Shown here: in pieces, positions 24,301 through 34,362 of the stretch
Layout: the number at the start of each line of letters is the position of its first letter
Numbering within the stretch: the first letter of the stretch is position 1
From: a virus
Direction: 5' to 3' (one strand)
DNA length: 64,000 bases
Virus record (IMG/VR): IMGVR_UViG_3300018418_000008
Coordinates: 21,220 to 85,219 of that record
Program-made: the position numbers and the translations under genes
The notes under the pieces: generated by a model
Databases searched by the model: none
What the model saw: the letters and a program-made list of their open reading frames with translations, nothing else
Told to the model about the DNA's origin: nothing

Positions 24301-27126
24301 TTCATTTGTAATATCTGTTGCCGCTGTTGTCGTACCATTATATACGGCGCGCAATCTAAAGATACCCGGTATACCTAATGATCTATTTGCTTCTTTTGTA
24401 AAACCAGCTGCAGTCGTTAATTTGACATATCTTTTTCTTCGTACAGTAAACGCTATTGGTGAAGTATTTTCACTCTTTAAATTATATGTTGCAGTTAGTG
24501 CATTAGTAATATCTGAACTAAATGTAATACCGAGATCTACAATCAACGAAGAATAAGGTGCCGTAGATGATGCAGTAAATCTATTAATAGGAACATACGC
24601 GGGGAATACGCGCTTTAGTGTGCCAGCTGTAGGATAAGATCCATTTTTAATTACTCTAATTGCATCTTGTCCTACTACTTCAATGATGAGCGAAGTATTT
24701 ACACCATCTGTAATCCAATCTCCTGCTTGAACATTCGAAGAGAAATTAGGTGTACCTGCTGTTGCAGTTAGAAGAGTATAAGTACCTGAAGTATCAGTAG
24801 TAAACGTCAAACCAGATGCAAAAGTCGAACCTGCAACTAAATCTTGATTAGGTACAAGTATAAGTTCTTTTCTTTCAGCATCTGTAAGATTTCCAATATA
24901 TGGAAATATCGTAGAAGCTGCAGCACTGATAGAAATTGTACCAGCAGAACCTACAGTCAAATCATCTGTACTAGTACGATATGTGTATGTAACATTATTA
25001 GCTGCATCACCATCAAGAGTTGTGGCTCGACCAGTATCTACGATTAGACTTTGATTTGTTGATCCATAGATATCTGCTTTTTGTCGATATGATGCTGGTA
25101 TAAACTCGCCGTTAGCATCACCAGTTCCTGTGCTCTTTAGTTCACGTAAGGTATATTCACTACCAGATGTCAAAACAACATCTGCAGCACCAAATAATGA
25201 TCCAGCAGATGAATATACACTTCGTACATCGCGCTGGAAGTTTTTACCGGATTGCATTGTAATATCAAATAAGTGAAGTCTATATGTTGCCGATGGTGTG
25301 CCCGGTGTTCCATTTTCTAATACAATACTTCTAATTTTAGCAGAACCAACCTGTGTACCCATACCGGCAGTTCCACTGGCAGGACCATTTGCATCATCTA
25401 ACTTCGATGCAGCAGTACTATATAATTCAATATCATCTGCATTTTTAAAATCAAATACACCAGTTAAATTATTAACAATGATGTAGTTAGCATATTCCAT
25501 ATCTCGACCAAGGGCGGTTTCTGATAAAACCTCCAATCCCTTAGGTACTTCTTTAATGAAGTTAGCAATTGTTTTTACTCGATAACCATTAATATATGCA
25601 TGACCGGGATCAATTACATATGTAAAATGTGTATCTGTATTTGCAATATTTTCTGATGATTTAGTGGCCAATCGGAAGGGATCGAGAGTATAGTTACCCG
25701 ATTCTTCATAGGTACGTCGGGCAATCATATCACCTAACTTACCGTATTGTGTCAGTTCATTAATAGCAAAAGGTCGACCATTATTAAATTTAATAATTGG
25801 AAAATATGCAGCATCAGATTCTTCTTCAGCTGATGTTTTAGCAACCAATCTTGGTATTAATTTAAGTCTGTTAGCACCCGGTGCACCTTCGTTTGAAAAA
25901 CCTTGTGCATTATCATACAACGTAGAATCTGTAAAAACGTTTACAATCGATTCAGTTGTATCGAAACCAACCGACAAATCTGATGGAGTATTAGAATATT
26001 TGCTGACAATTGCAAATTGAGTATCAACTTTTAGAAAATGACCTTTCTGATAAATTTTACCTTCAGTTACATTAACGCCAAAACCATAACCAATCGGATC
26101 AGTAAACTGTGCAGATGATGCAACTTTAACTCTAGTTACATAATCCTGTGCAGTAAGAGTTAATTGGCCAACCTGAAGTGTAGTTGCAGTTGTAGAATAA
26201 AGAGTTACATATGGTAATATATCATAATCTTTACCACCAGTAGAAATTTCTGCTGATGCAATAGAACCAGTACGAGTTGTAGTAATTTTGCCTGTTGCAC
26301 CAGTTCCTCGAATCTTAACAACTTTTACTTCTTGACCGGTTGTTTGACCAATAAGAGTTGTACCTTCTTCCAAATTTTCCCAGAATGTAGCATCTGGCGT
26401 TGGCGCCAAATCAGAATCAACTGGTTTAATACGAAGTAATACAGTATTTTCTTCTTCTAATACTTCTTGTGCAGCGTATGTTTCAACACGAACCGTCGGT
26501 GTGCCACTGTCATCCAATAATACTTCAGATGATCCTAATGATATACCTTCAGATGTACCAGATGTTACGTTTGATACTTCAATTGCAGACAAAATAACTA
26601 CAGTATCTGAGTTAGCAAAGCCTGATGACGGGTCGGTAATAATAATATCGTGTAGTCTTTTATCCGCAGAATAAATTTTTAATACTTCGTCTTCTACAAA
26701 ACCATCAATATCGAAATTAGTACCGGAATCAGTATATTCAACATATAGGGTGTTAAGATCAGGATCAGATCCTTCAAAACCTGCAATTGTATGAGTAATT
26801 CGTGCGTTTACTTTGTTTGTTTGCCCCTCAACAAAGTAACCAGTATATCGAGCTACATCAACCGCTGCACCAGATTCTGCATTATCGAGAATCTTAACGT
26901 ATGGCATTGAGTATTTAAATGAGAATTGGCATCCTGATAAAATCGTTCCGGATCTCAATATATGATCACCAAATTCTTCAATCTGGTGTTGCAGCATAGC
27001 CTGCAATTGATTCATCTCACGTACTTGGACTGCCGTTGCTGGCTTAAATAAGATACGATAGTATTCGCTATTTGTATCGTAATCGTCGAAGTAAGGAGAA
27101 ACCGATAAATTTGTAGTAAGGGGCAT
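21367..27126 (-). CDS. DUF4815 baseplate/fibre protein with Pro-rich linker and Hint domain (1919 aa)
   Basis: The N-terminus (SVSPYFDDYDTNSEYYRILF, then VREMNQLQAMLQHQIEEFGD) is the DUF4815 signature of marine myovirus tail proteins; this domain and beta repeats fill residues 1-~1330. Small Cys-containing repeats follow (~1500-1640), then a proline-rich linker (~1640-1760). Residues 1765-1907 are a complete Hint domain: C1765 starts CFVANTKIL, block B reads LTAYHPILT, and the end is VVVHN. Only 12 residues (KLTRHIRTTRLH) follow. Since residue +1 is Lys and not Cys/Ser/Thr, cleavage rather than splicing is expected. Starts just 3 nt after the gp8-like gene. Confidence 0.85.
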   Translation of the reverse strand: MPLTTNLSVSPYFDDYDTNSEYYRILFKPATAVQVREMNQLQAMLQHQIEEFGDHILRSGTILSGCQFSFKYSMPYVKILDNAESGAAVDVARYTGYFVEGQTNKVNARITHTIAGFEGSDPDLNTLYVEYTDSGTNFDIDGFVEDEVLKIYSADKRLHDIIITDPSSGFANSDTVVILSAIEVSNVTSGTSEGISLGSSEVLLDDSGTPTVRVETYAAQEVLEEENTVLLRIKPVDSDLAPTPDATFWENLEEGTTLIGQTTGQEVKVVKIRGTGATGKITTTRTGSIASAEISTGGKDYDILPYVTLYSTTATTLQVGQLTLTAQDYVTRVKVASSAQFTDPIGYGFGVNVTEGKIYQKGHFLKVDTQFAIVSKYSNTPSDLSVGFDTTESIVNVFTDSTLYDNAQGFSNEGAPGANRLKLIPRLVAKTSAEEESDAAYFPIIKFNNGRPFAINELTQYGKLGDMIARRTYEESGNYTLDPFRLATKSSENIANTDTHFTYVIDPGHAYINGYRVKTIANFIKEVPKGLEVLSETALGRDMEYANYIIVNNLTGVFDFKNADDIELYSTAASKLDDANGPASGTAGMGTQVGSAKIRSIVLENGTPGTPSATYRLHLFDITMQSGKNFQRDVRSVYSSAGSLFGAADVVLTSGSEYTLRELKSTGTGDANGEFIPASYRQKADIYGSTNQSLIVDTGRATTLDGDAANNVTYTYRTSTDDLTVGSAGTISISAAASTIFPYIGNLTDAERKELILVPNQDLVAGSTFASGLTFTTDTSGTYTLLTATAGTPNFSSNVQAGDWITDGVNTSLIIEVVGQDAIRVIKNGSYPTAGTLKRVFPAYVPINRFTASSTAPYSSLIVDLGITFSSDITNALTATYNLKSENTSPIAFTVRRKRYVKLTTAAGFTKEANRSLGIPGIFRLRAVYNGTTTAATDITNEFFVDMGQTANYWGLGSLRKNDTSSVSLAATILVEVDYLEPAARGGLKTVDSYPIDDEKDLDALTTAGTNIHNLEIPVITVQGITYDLREAFDFRPFVDQTAADATTDATASTDPSGTIAFTGLSGLKFPRPQGDIIYDIRSYKGRTDEIMIDIDGDFHIAQDTNKLDKSDPNAIVLYKVDVAPYPSLPQVLSTDITTILYTNVISERDTSGYRGDRYSIKATRIDDQNEGYTMSDIAKLERRLEALEYNQNISELEDSVKNRKIPSSVDSTLERFKFGFFVDNFENYDLANIQNPEYNASIYEYVLQPARGTSTIDYKLDAQSGPYRTGNKVTFPFSRKRLLSQKFATYGPYIPEPQPPAITDACQFVSNRNTKNIGDSTGSWSKLQNVWEEASFLAPDFTDNSTRNIDLTFYIPRGKVAFEIIQSSTKPTRGLENANIVWSSASQTPVAVTPPDAIALYKKLYPVKNSRNSAISYADNPWFVALSAAGTITLTGSPSGTINYNCFKGAGKISIPYDYTKGKWITVRAIKGAEIFNYEICYPTITVADPIFDTGATERNTRPPSSAKGTFLYTKCIGTTLVTYVSDGNYGTQVGNRAPNSTKCGYVIPVPNPVPVPEPVIPAPPACPPSGTVAKTFCTATIDKTLNTFVFTGKRGTNGKCAIKLSTSDPNNVPVCKYVAPKPPPPVCTSPVRPAPKQDDGCDNPTPTNPDCSIAVAPPVKPAVPPVVVRPPIIRGSPPPVVPPVKAPPKVPPPMPDPLPVPPKVIKQPPRQPAPNPIPDKVPTRRPPYRSPSVPPSIPPIATNPVTPATPDPAPKTTHGGHGCFVANTKILMSDFSYKNIQDIVVGDEVVGQHGEFNDVVELFPIPVELRPMATINDKLTLTAYHPILTSEGWRAVDAVKAAQMHPDMEISQLEIGDTIITLTDAGMTSSEVVINIHKFDDSIEVFNFHVDGDNTYTADNVVVHNKLTRHIRTTRLH

Positions 27127-27129
27127 TGA

Positions 27130-29337
27130 TTAAAACTCCAAGATTACTCGAATTTCTTCTGATTGATTCTGTTCTCTGGAAACAGGTATATCATTTTGTA
27201 TATATATGATCGATCCTTCATTTGGATCTAGATCTCCGTATGTGATATCGAAGTTATCACCTGGCACTCGTTCAAAAACTGCACCACTGTTGTCTCCAGT
27301 AATTTCATTTCCTCCGGATTGAAAATCACCTTCGACTCTTGTTAGATTTATTTGATCGCTTGTCCACGAATGTATAAATCCAGTTGCATCGATGGGAGAA
27401 GCACCTTGAATTTCAGCAGTATTAAAAGGTACTTGTCTTACTTTTTCATTATATTCTAGTGTATCAGTAGTAGTACCTTGAATTTTTAACATTTGATTGT
27501 AATCAGCAAAGTTAAATGTTGCAGTACTACTATTAATCCTATTATTTATATCAATACCAGTGACTTCTGCTACGACACGCGATGTTCTACCATATACTAA
27601 TTCGCCGACCACAAAATTAGGTTCTACCTTATCACATAAGAACGCAGTAGCACCCGGTGATGCTACAGGTGGATTTGTGTTTGTAATTTTTGCAGTTGCA
27701 ACTGTTTTAGACCTAAAGACTTCAACATTAAAATCAAATCCATCAACAAGAAAAGCGATTTCATCTTTCAATGAAATCGCGGTAGTATTTGAACCCACTG
27801 CAACTTCTGTCATAAAAACTTGATCAGTATTATCTGCATTCTTTATATAGATCTTATCGCCTGTGTCAAAAAATTCAGCGTAATTATCTTCTAATCCGTC
27901 TGTTCTTTGCACAAATTTTCCATCTTGCAATGTAGTGTTTGCATTAAACGTTCCATTTAATTTTAATGGTATAAATTGTTCGACGGCTTCATCTTCAATA
28001 AAAATACCAGTGGGAGATGTATAATATATTTCAACGTTTGCATACATTGGATCTCTTACGATTCCAAATTGACCAAACGTATTTTCTGTTGCAATCAAAC
28101 CAGTTTCGTCTCTATTAAATTTCATGTACATCGCTAGATGTTTAGCACCCAATTCAACTGCAGTATTTGCGCCGTGGCCACCTTGAGGAGAAATAATTGG
28201 TCTAAGTTGTGCAGGTGTAGTTTCAATTAACACACCCGATTGTTCGAGATCTTCATCTGCAGGTGCACCAATTAAGACATCGGCTACTGCGTATGTATAT
28301 CCTCTTCCATTTTCTAACATTTCGATTCGATCAATACTATCTGCAGCTGCAGTATTAATCACGGCACGTGCAATGGCTTTTACTGATTCATCACCATTTC
28401 CGGTAATTCTAACTTCTGGTGATAGTTCATATGTAGTAGTATCATCAGGTGCTAGTGTCCATTGCTGTTCGATTTTTACAACAACTCCAACGCCTGTAAC
28501 ATATTTAGATTGTACAACTGATCTATATTCTCCGGAGCCAGTGCCACTCGTAAGATACATCACAGTGTTGGCATAGAAATTTTCTACCTGCGAAGCTTCG
28601 CGAATACGATACCATAGAGTCGGATCAGCAATGCCTGCTCCATCGGCAATCGTGGTTGTAATACGATTAAAATCTTCAGCAATGAATTGACCCGATTTTG
28701 AATTTCTATAGTTTTTTCCAGTAGATATAACTCTAATTACGTCGATCGATCCCTCACTTGCATTGGCTTCAATAGTAGTATTAGCTGTTACTGGAATATA
28801 TTTTTGAGTAGCAAACTTAGAAAAAGTACGCGAATCAATAGAATACATATATTTCCATTGATAACCATCTGTTGTTTCATAATATGCATCGCCTTCTTCA
28901 TATAATTCTGCATCGTACTGTGCATCTTTAAATAATGGCTTGGATGTACTTTGTGCGCCATTGGCATTATAGAGACATTTGTAAACATGCTTATATGCAT
29001 TCTCATCAACACATACAAAGAAATTTTTGTCGAGTAGATTAGTTACAGTATCATCATACATTTCATATACTGTACCTGTTTCCCAGTCATAACGAGGAAT
29101 CATAAATTTAATATCATCAAAACTCATTCTTTTACCAATTAACATATTTCGATATGTTTGTATTTGAATTGAATTATAGTTTTGAACAGGCTGATCAACT
29201 TCTTCCTCAGTTGCACCTGCAGCGATATGATCACCGATAAATGCATAATAAACTGTATTTGCAGATTCAGTAACAGACTCGATCAGCTGATCAATTATAT
29301 GAGTCTTAAATTCTGATGGTATGAGTGTCTTTGCCAT
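27130..29337 (-). CDS. 8: baseplate wedge protein gp8-like (735 aa)
   Basis: The opening PSEFKTHIIDQLIESVTESA, then YYAFIGDH and NYNSIQIQTYRNMLIGKRM, is characteristic of the wedge gp8 of marine T4-like phages. At 735 aa it is about twice the length of T4 gp8 (334 aa), with extra beta domains after residue ~200. Order gp6-gp7-gp8 on the same strand matches T4. It forms part of the six-fold baseplate wedges, on which the fibre proteins sit. A CATAAATA late-type box lies 23 nt upstream. Confidence 0.8.
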   Translation of the reverse strand: MAKTLIPSEFKTHIIDQLIESVTESANTVYYAFIGDHIAAGATEEEVDQPVQNYNSIQIQTYRNMLIGKRMSFDDIKFMIPRYDWETGTVYEMYDDTVTNLLDKNFFVCVDENAYKHVYKCLYNANGAQSTSKPLFKDAQYDAELYEEGDAYYETTDGYQWKYMYSIDSRTFSKFATQKYIPVTANTTIEANASEGSIDVIRVISTGKNYRNSKSGQFIAEDFNRITTTIADGAGIADPTLWYRIREASQVENFYANTVMYLTSGTGSGEYRSVVQSKYVTGVGVVVKIEQQWTLAPDDTTTYELSPEVRITGNGDESVKAIARAVINTAAADSIDRIEMLENGRGYTYAVADVLIGAPADEDLEQSGVLIETTPAQLRPIISPQGGHGANTAVELGAKHLAMYMKFNRDETGLIATENTFGQFGIVRDPMYANVEIYYTSPTGIFIEDEAVEQFIPLKLNGTFNANTTLQDGKFVQRTDGLEDNYAEFFDTGDKIYIKNADNTDQVFMTEVAVGSNTTAISLKDEIAFLVDGFDFNVEVFRSKTVATAKITNTNPPVASPGATAFLCDKVEPNFVVGELVYGRTSRVVAEVTGIDINNRINSSTATFNFADYNQMLKIQGTTTDTLEYNEKVRQVPFNTAEIQGASPIDATGFIHSWTSDQINLTRVEGDFQSGGNEITGDNSGAVFERVPGDNFDITYGDLDPNEGSIIYIQNDIPVSREQNQSEEIRVILEF

Positions 29338-29360
29338 GACTTATTTTAATCCTAAATTTA

Positions 29361-29368
29361 TATTTATG
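29361..29368 (-). promoter_or_regulatory. probable late promoter (CATAAATA)
   Basis: One-mismatch version of the late octamer, 23 nt before the gp8-like ATG, the same spacing as other late promoters here. Confidence 0.4.
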
Positions 29369-32300
29369 TCGCCGTATGTGTAAAGAAGGACTGATCATTA
29401 ACAAACATCGGGAATTGCTTAATTGTATATTGAGCCATCGAAGTCGACGTCTGAATATTTAAATTTGATATAGATGTTCCTACATAACCACCAAATGGTT
29501 TTGTGCCGGCAACATGTAACACATCGATCAACGTTTGTTTATATTTATCGAACGGCAAGGCTGTTAATACCTGATAAGAATATTCTTGATAGAAATCATT
29601 ATCAGCTAGATATTTGTCTTCACTTAAAAATGATTTTCGATTTGGATGTACACCCGGAGCTACACCTTGTTTACCAAGGAAACCATAAGCTTGAATAGTT
29701 CTATCTTCGTCAACAGCCGATTTTAAATTTAAAGTTTCGCCAGGAATCGCAGGTCTATTAGCTTGTTCTGTTAATACGCCTGCAGCATATCTTTTACCAA
29801 AGTAACCAAAACCAGAATCTAATACTTCGATCTCAGTCGCAAAACCACTACCACTAAATGCTCTAGCGTCGACGTCTGCATTTAAACCCGTGCGAGGTTG
29901 CATTCGCATTTCATCTACAACTTCAATATCAGCTGAGACGTCTGATTGTTCACCAGTAATTGTATCACCAATTCTAAAGTCATCACTTAACCAAACGTGA
30001 TCTTCAATATTACCAGTTATGTTACCAGTTGTTTCATCTGCAGCTACAATGGTTGCTGCATATTCGAATGTAAACTCATCTATCTTCGTAGCTACCACAT
30101 CAGCAACATTAAAATTGGTTGTATTTGTAATCGAAACTACATCACCATCTTCTATAGTATGTTTAGCAGTAACAGTTACTGTAACAGTACCACTACCACT
30201 ATTACCGGTAATCAAACTAATATTTCTAACATCATCATAATCAGATACTTTAATTCGACGGGCTTTAATTTCACCGGTTGTTGGGTTATGTTCGTATATA
30301 CGAGCTTTTGCTTCTGGATTTCCGTTTAGTGTAACAATATTTTCACCGATTCGAAAAGCTTTTACTTGTGGTTCTAACTTATATTTGATATAAAAATCAT
30401 ATCGGTCCCAATGATAAAAATCAGGTTCATATACAATAAAGAATGGGTCACGTGAGTATTCTCGACCTTGTGCCGTGGTTACAATCGCCTGTATTGAACC
30501 GTATTCTTTTTGTAAATTGGTATCAATCGACAAAGCATCTGCAAGTGTAGTATTAGCAAAGTCAACACTGCCTAGTCCATTTTCATTGACATAATCGATT
30601 GCGACTGTCAAATTAGCCGATGCTGAACCACCATGAATAATTTGATTTGCTTCGGTATTAATGACTTCGCCAGATGCCCATTGTGTTAAACCTTGCAATT
30701 CAGATCTTTCATCTATTTGAAATATGGCCGCCTGAGTATATGTAAAGCTATCGTTTTTTGCAGAATGAAAACCAGTGTTCGAACTGTATGTATTTGCAAA
30801 ATCTTTAAATGGAGTCTGATTAACTAAGTCATTACCAAAACTAATAGCACCGGCTTCTACATTTGAAATATCAACAATACTAATTTCAAGCCCATCAGTT
30901 TCGCGATATGATATTCTATTAGTTCGCGGAAAACCTACACTGCGTTTTACATTAGCATATTGTTTTTGACTTCCGTCATCAACAATTGCGTATGTATTTG
31001 CTACACTATAATAACTATATCTTTGTTCTGCTATATCTTCGTGTTGATATAATACATCACCAGCATTTAAATTTCCGCCAGTATATTCAATTGTAAAAGT
31101 ATCACCCCATGCAATAATATTTGCTTGTGCTTTTACATCTGTGATAGCAGCCGCATTACTATCAATGTTTATTGTCAGATCTGTGTTTGCACCGCCTGTA
31201 CCAGCTGAATCTGTCGATGTATAGAATTCTGTGACAGTATTACCGAATAATTCAATATTATTATTCGAATCTAAAATAATATCACCATTCGCATCGATAT
31301 AATCTGCTTCAATATAATTAATTACCATTGTATTAGAAGTAGAGTTTTTTTCTACAATTTTTGCTTCAAATAAAGGTGTTGGATAGGTTGATGGATCATT
31401 ATTCTCATATGCATATATTTTTGTACCAATACTCAATTGGAATGCTGTTTCAGTATTAACAGAATTTGGATCTAAGTCGATAAGAGCCAAGTCTTGTGTA
31501 ACTAATTGAAATTGTCTTTCTAAATCTGTATGATAAAAATAATCTGTGTCTTCAAATGTTATATTATCAAATCTGAATGATCTTTCTGAACCAATAATTT
31601 GTGCTTCGTTAGAATATCCCCAACCACCGTCGATAAGTTTAAATTCTACGATACCTACATAGTCAGTGGTTTGTTTTACGAAGGCTCTTGCTTTCTTTCC
31701 TCGACCATCTACAACATATACCTGTTCACCTACATCAAATCCGCCACTAGAAGTTAAAATCTCAAAGCTTGTAAGTGAGCCATTTATTCGAGCTGTTACA
31801 TTATTATCACCTAAATTTCGAGTGATAACATTTTCTGCTGTTTGAAAATCTCCATTTAAACCAGATAGATATAAAACTTCTATCATTTGCGAGCCTTTTT
31901 TTACTCGCACTAATCTTTCTACAAAAGCCGTCGCACCGGAGATTGCTCCAAATACTTGCTGTCCTACAAAATTTAAGTTATCTCTATTTGGAATGACTTC
32001 AAGATAGCGTTCATTCTGCCAAGTGTTATCAGATAATTTAAATAGATCATCACCGGGATAATAAACTCGTGCTTCTAATCCATATACGAGTTTGAAGAAT
32101 AAATCAACGGCGCGCTCAGAACCCTTGGCTCGATAAAATTCCAAAGCATTTTTGATGAATAACTGCTTGTTAGTTGCAACGTTAAATTGAATGTTTGCTA
32201 GATATTTGTTTTTAAATCGTAGAATAAAATCATCGACAGTTTTATCGATGTCTCTAAATTCTGATAATCTTCGTGCACCATACAGAACCTGACCTTCAGT

Positions 32301-32420
32301 TTCCATCCATTCATAATATGCTTTTACAAAAGCAATAAACATTTCGCCTTCTTCCTGATAAAACGCAGGAAATTGATCAGCGACAAGATTGCTTATATTT
32401 TTTGTAAAATCTATAGCCAT
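29364..32420 (-). CDS. 7: baseplate wedge protein gp7-like (1018 aa)
   Basis: Length is close to T4 gp7 (1032 aa) and it lies between gp6 and gp8 as in T4. The N-terminal ~140 residues (NISNLVADQFPAFYQEEGEM... AYYEWMETEGQVLY... VDLFFKLVYGLEARVYYPGD) are the conserved baseplate segment of marine phages; the rest is beta-rich. gp7 starts wedge assembly in T4 by joining gp10 and then gp8 and gp6. Its ATG overlaps the gp6 stop. Confidence 0.8.
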   Translation of the reverse strand: MAIDFTKNISNLVADQFPAFYQEEGEMFIAFVKAYYEWMETEGQVLYGARRLSEFRDIDKTVDDFILRFKNKYLANIQFNVATNKQLFIKNALEFYRAKGSERAVDLFFKLVYGLEARVYYPGDDLFKLSDNTWQNERYLEVIPNRDNLNFVGQQVFGAISGATAFVERLVRVKKGSQMIEVLYLSGLNGDFQTAENVITRNLGDNNVTARINGSLTSFEILTSSGGFDVGEQVYVVDGRGKKARAFVKQTTDYVGIVEFKLIDGGWGYSNEAQIIGSERSFRFDNITFEDTDYFYHTDLERQFQLVTQDLALIDLDPNSVNTETAFQLSIGTKIYAYENNDPSTYPTPLFEAKIVEKNSTSNTMVINYIEADYIDANGDIILDSNNNIELFGNTVTEFYTSTDSAGTGGANTDLTINIDSNAAAITDVKAQANIIAWGDTFTIEYTGGNLNAGDVLYQHEDIAEQRYSYYSVANTYAIVDDGSQKQYANVKRSVGFPRTNRISYRETDGLEISIVDISNVEAGAISFGNDLVNQTPFKDFANTYSSNTGFHSAKNDSFTYTQAAIFQIDERSELQGLTQWASGEVINTEANQIIHGGSASANLTVAIDYVNENGLGSVDFANTTLADALSIDTNLQKEYGSIQAIVTTAQGREYSRDPFFIVYEPDFYHWDRYDFYIKYKLEPQVKAFRIGENIVTLNGNPEAKARIYEHNPTTGEIKARRIKVSDYDDVRNISLITGNSGSGTVTVTVTAKHTIEDGDVVSITNTTNFNVADVVATKIDEFTFEYAATIVAADETTGNITGNIEDHVWLSDDFRIGDTITGEQSDVSADIEVVDEMRMQPRTGLNADVDARAFSGSGFATEIEVLDSGFGYFGKRYAAGVLTEQANRPAIPGETLNLKSAVDEDRTIQAYGFLGKQGVAPGVHPNRKSFLSEDKYLADNDFYQEYSYQVLTALPFDKYKQTLIDVLHVAGTKPFGGYVGTSISNLNIQTSTSMAQYTIKQFPMFVNDQSFFTHTAT

Positions 32421-34219
32421 TAGATTCGAACCTGTTGCACGTTAACTACAATATCTTCGTCGAGAACACGAAGAATAGATCTCTTCTGTGCTTCGATATC
32501 GCTATCTTTTGGTATAACTGAAATCTTTAAATTACCACCATATACTTGTGATGAAGCAAAGTTTTCAATAATAATTAAACCTTGAGTATAATCTACAGAA
32601 CCAATTTTAGCGACTTGTTCATGTTCAATAATATCATCATTATCTGTTACGTTTCTTACAACCCACAAATTGCCTTCACCATCATCTTCTATGAAAGACT
32701 CATCGCCTTGGAATTGGAATGCTGAACTATAAACAGCTGACAATTGTTTTGAAGCATGCCTACCTCGTTTCTGTCCACGATTATCTTCAATTTGCATAGA
32801 AAAATCTAACGTATAGTTTTGTCTATTCTCATCATATGGAATAAACTTAGTAGCAACAACTGTTGTATCATTACTAATAATGGCAGGTTGTACATCATCG
32901 ATAGCAGCAGTTAATTTACTAAAACGTAATGTTTTACCAAAGCCATTTAAAAATTCATCATTATACTGTTGTACAGCAGAAATAGTAAGACTGCGAATAT
33001 CGTCAACATTCAAAGATGTTTGACCAATATCATATTTAACGTTTGTTTTTACACTCACATATGTGTATTCAGGTTTTACAAATATTGGATCGATAGATAG
33101 AGGACTTCTAGGTTTAATGAAATCATAATACTTATCTTTAAAAGTTTGTGGTAATTCATCTGTATTATTTAAATCTACTGCTACAATAACTTTACCAAAC
33201 TGTGGTGGTGTAAATTCTTCTCCACCATAGGCGAGTACATCATTTATTTCTGAAAAATTTGCTTTTAATAATGTTGAATAATCACCCGCCGTTACTACAC
33301 GTTCTTGAGTTGTAAAGGCGCGCGGCGCATTAAATTTAATTGATGACAGTGATTCCGGAATTGAACCACCTGATGCCTTTGATAATGTTTCGATTTTAGT
33401 AACTGTAGCCGTTCCAATATCGTCATCTGCTACAAATGTTGCAATACCATTTGGCAATTCACCATTAGATGTTCGATATTCAATTAAAACAATTGAATTG
33501 TTTTTAGGCGGCCGGCCAATTACACCATCCCCAAATAAAATTTCATAAGTATCGTTTTCCATAGCTTGTAAGAAAAATACCGTATCTGTCGAATCAATAC
33601 CAAAAAGACTATCTCTAATAGTATAATTAATTACAACAGCACCATTATCTTCAATTACAGTTACGCGAATACTATTAGTATCAACGGTTTTATTTTTAAT
33701 TACATATCTGACTGGACTTAAGTCATTCGAAACATATGAATCACTTACATAATCTCCTTCATGAATAATTACATTAGAAGCGACGAATTCATTATTTACA
33801 TTAGTACTAATAGCTTGTACATTTTCTGCTAAAGTAAAAGTAAAATTTCGATTACCTGATGTGCCGGTAAATGTAGTACCTCGAGGTAAAAGAATAGTAG
33901 CATCATCAGATGAATCGACTAATGTAATATTAACTTCGGCAACGGCAGATCGAAATGATCGAGGGATATAATTCAATTCTTTTACATGCGAAATAATAGA
34001 GTCTTTCAATAATGCTGTATCGAGAAACATTTCGTTACTAATCATATTTAAATAGAAAGCGTTTAAATACGTATTATATGATAACACATCGAGCAGCACA
34101 TTAAGATTAGATCCATCGAAATCATAATCTTGAAAAATATCTTGAGACTTCATATAAGTCTTCAAGTTTTCCTTGATCGAATCGAAATCTAATGATGTTA
34201 GATCGTTACTAGTGGCCAT
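32420..34219 (-). CDS. 6: baseplate wedge protein gp6 (599 aa)
   Basis: Clear baseplate-J/gp6 family member: LTSLDFDSIKENLKTYMKSQ at the N-terminus, SYNTYLNAFYLNMISNEMFL and LNYIPRSFRSAVAEVNITL, then FGDGVIGRPP near residue 230 and FNAPRAFTTQERVVTAGDY near 310. gp6 forms the inner ring that binds gp53, gp25 and gp7 and undergoes the hexagon-to-star change. T4 gp6 is 660 aa, so this is slightly short. Its ATG overlaps the 47-aa gene's stop (TAATG). Confidence 0.9.
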   Translation of the reverse strand: MATSNDLTSLDFDSIKENLKTYMKSQDIFQDYDFDGSNLNVLLDVLSYNTYLNAFYLNMISNEMFLDTALLKDSIISHVKELNYIPRSFRSAVAEVNITLVDSSDDATILLPRGTTFTGTSGNRNFTFTLAENVQAISTNVNNEFVASNVIIHEGDYVSDSYVSNDLSPVRYVIKNKTVDTNSIRVTVIEDNGAVVINYTIRDSLFGIDSTDTVFFLQAMENDTYEILFGDGVIGRPPKNNSIVLIEYRTSNGELPNGIATFVADDDIGTATVTKIETLSKASGGSIPESLSSIKFNAPRAFTTQERVVTAGDYSTLLKANFSEINDVLAYGGEEFTPPQFGKVIVAVDLNNTDELPQTFKDKYYDFIKPRSPLSIDPIFVKPEYTYVSVKTNVKYDIGQTSLNVDDIRSLTISAVQQYNDEFLNGFGKTLRFSKLTAAIDDVQPAIISNDTTVVATKFIPYDENRQNYTLDFSMQIEDNRGQKRGRHASKQLSAVYSSAFQFQGDESFIEDDGEGNLWVVRNVTDNDDIIEHEQVAKIGSVDYTQGLIIIENFASSQVYGGNLKISVIPKDSDIEAQKRSILRVLDEDIVVNVQQVRI

Positions 34220-34362
34220 TAGCCTTGTCCTCTATATTTTTTATAAGACGCTTTCTTCTTTTTATTCATGGACGACATTTTGATTTTACCTCTACCAATA
34301 GAAGTGCTTTTTGGTGTTCTTTCATGTACGGCTACACCGAAGCCCGCTTTTGTTTTTGCCAT
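34219..34362 (-). CDS. 47-aa basic protein between gp25 and gp6
   Basis: Small gene found by reading the gap; both ends share the TAATG overlap with gp25 and gp6, strong evidence of translation. Sequence opens MAKTKAGFGVAVHERTPKST and ends KKKKASYKKYRGQG, very rich in Lys, Arg and Gly with no acidic residue beyond one Glu. Similar short basic proteins occur at this spot in marine T4-like phages. It may bind nucleic acid or an acidic baseplate surface; function unknown. Confidence 0.75.
   Translation of the reverse strand: MAKTKAGFGVAVHERTPKSTSIGRGKIKMSSMNKKKKASYKKYRGQG

Noticed and set aside
27543-27550. TATAAATA octamer inside the gp8-like gene
   Set aside because: More than 400 nt from the next start; chance occurrence is plausible in AT-rich DNA.
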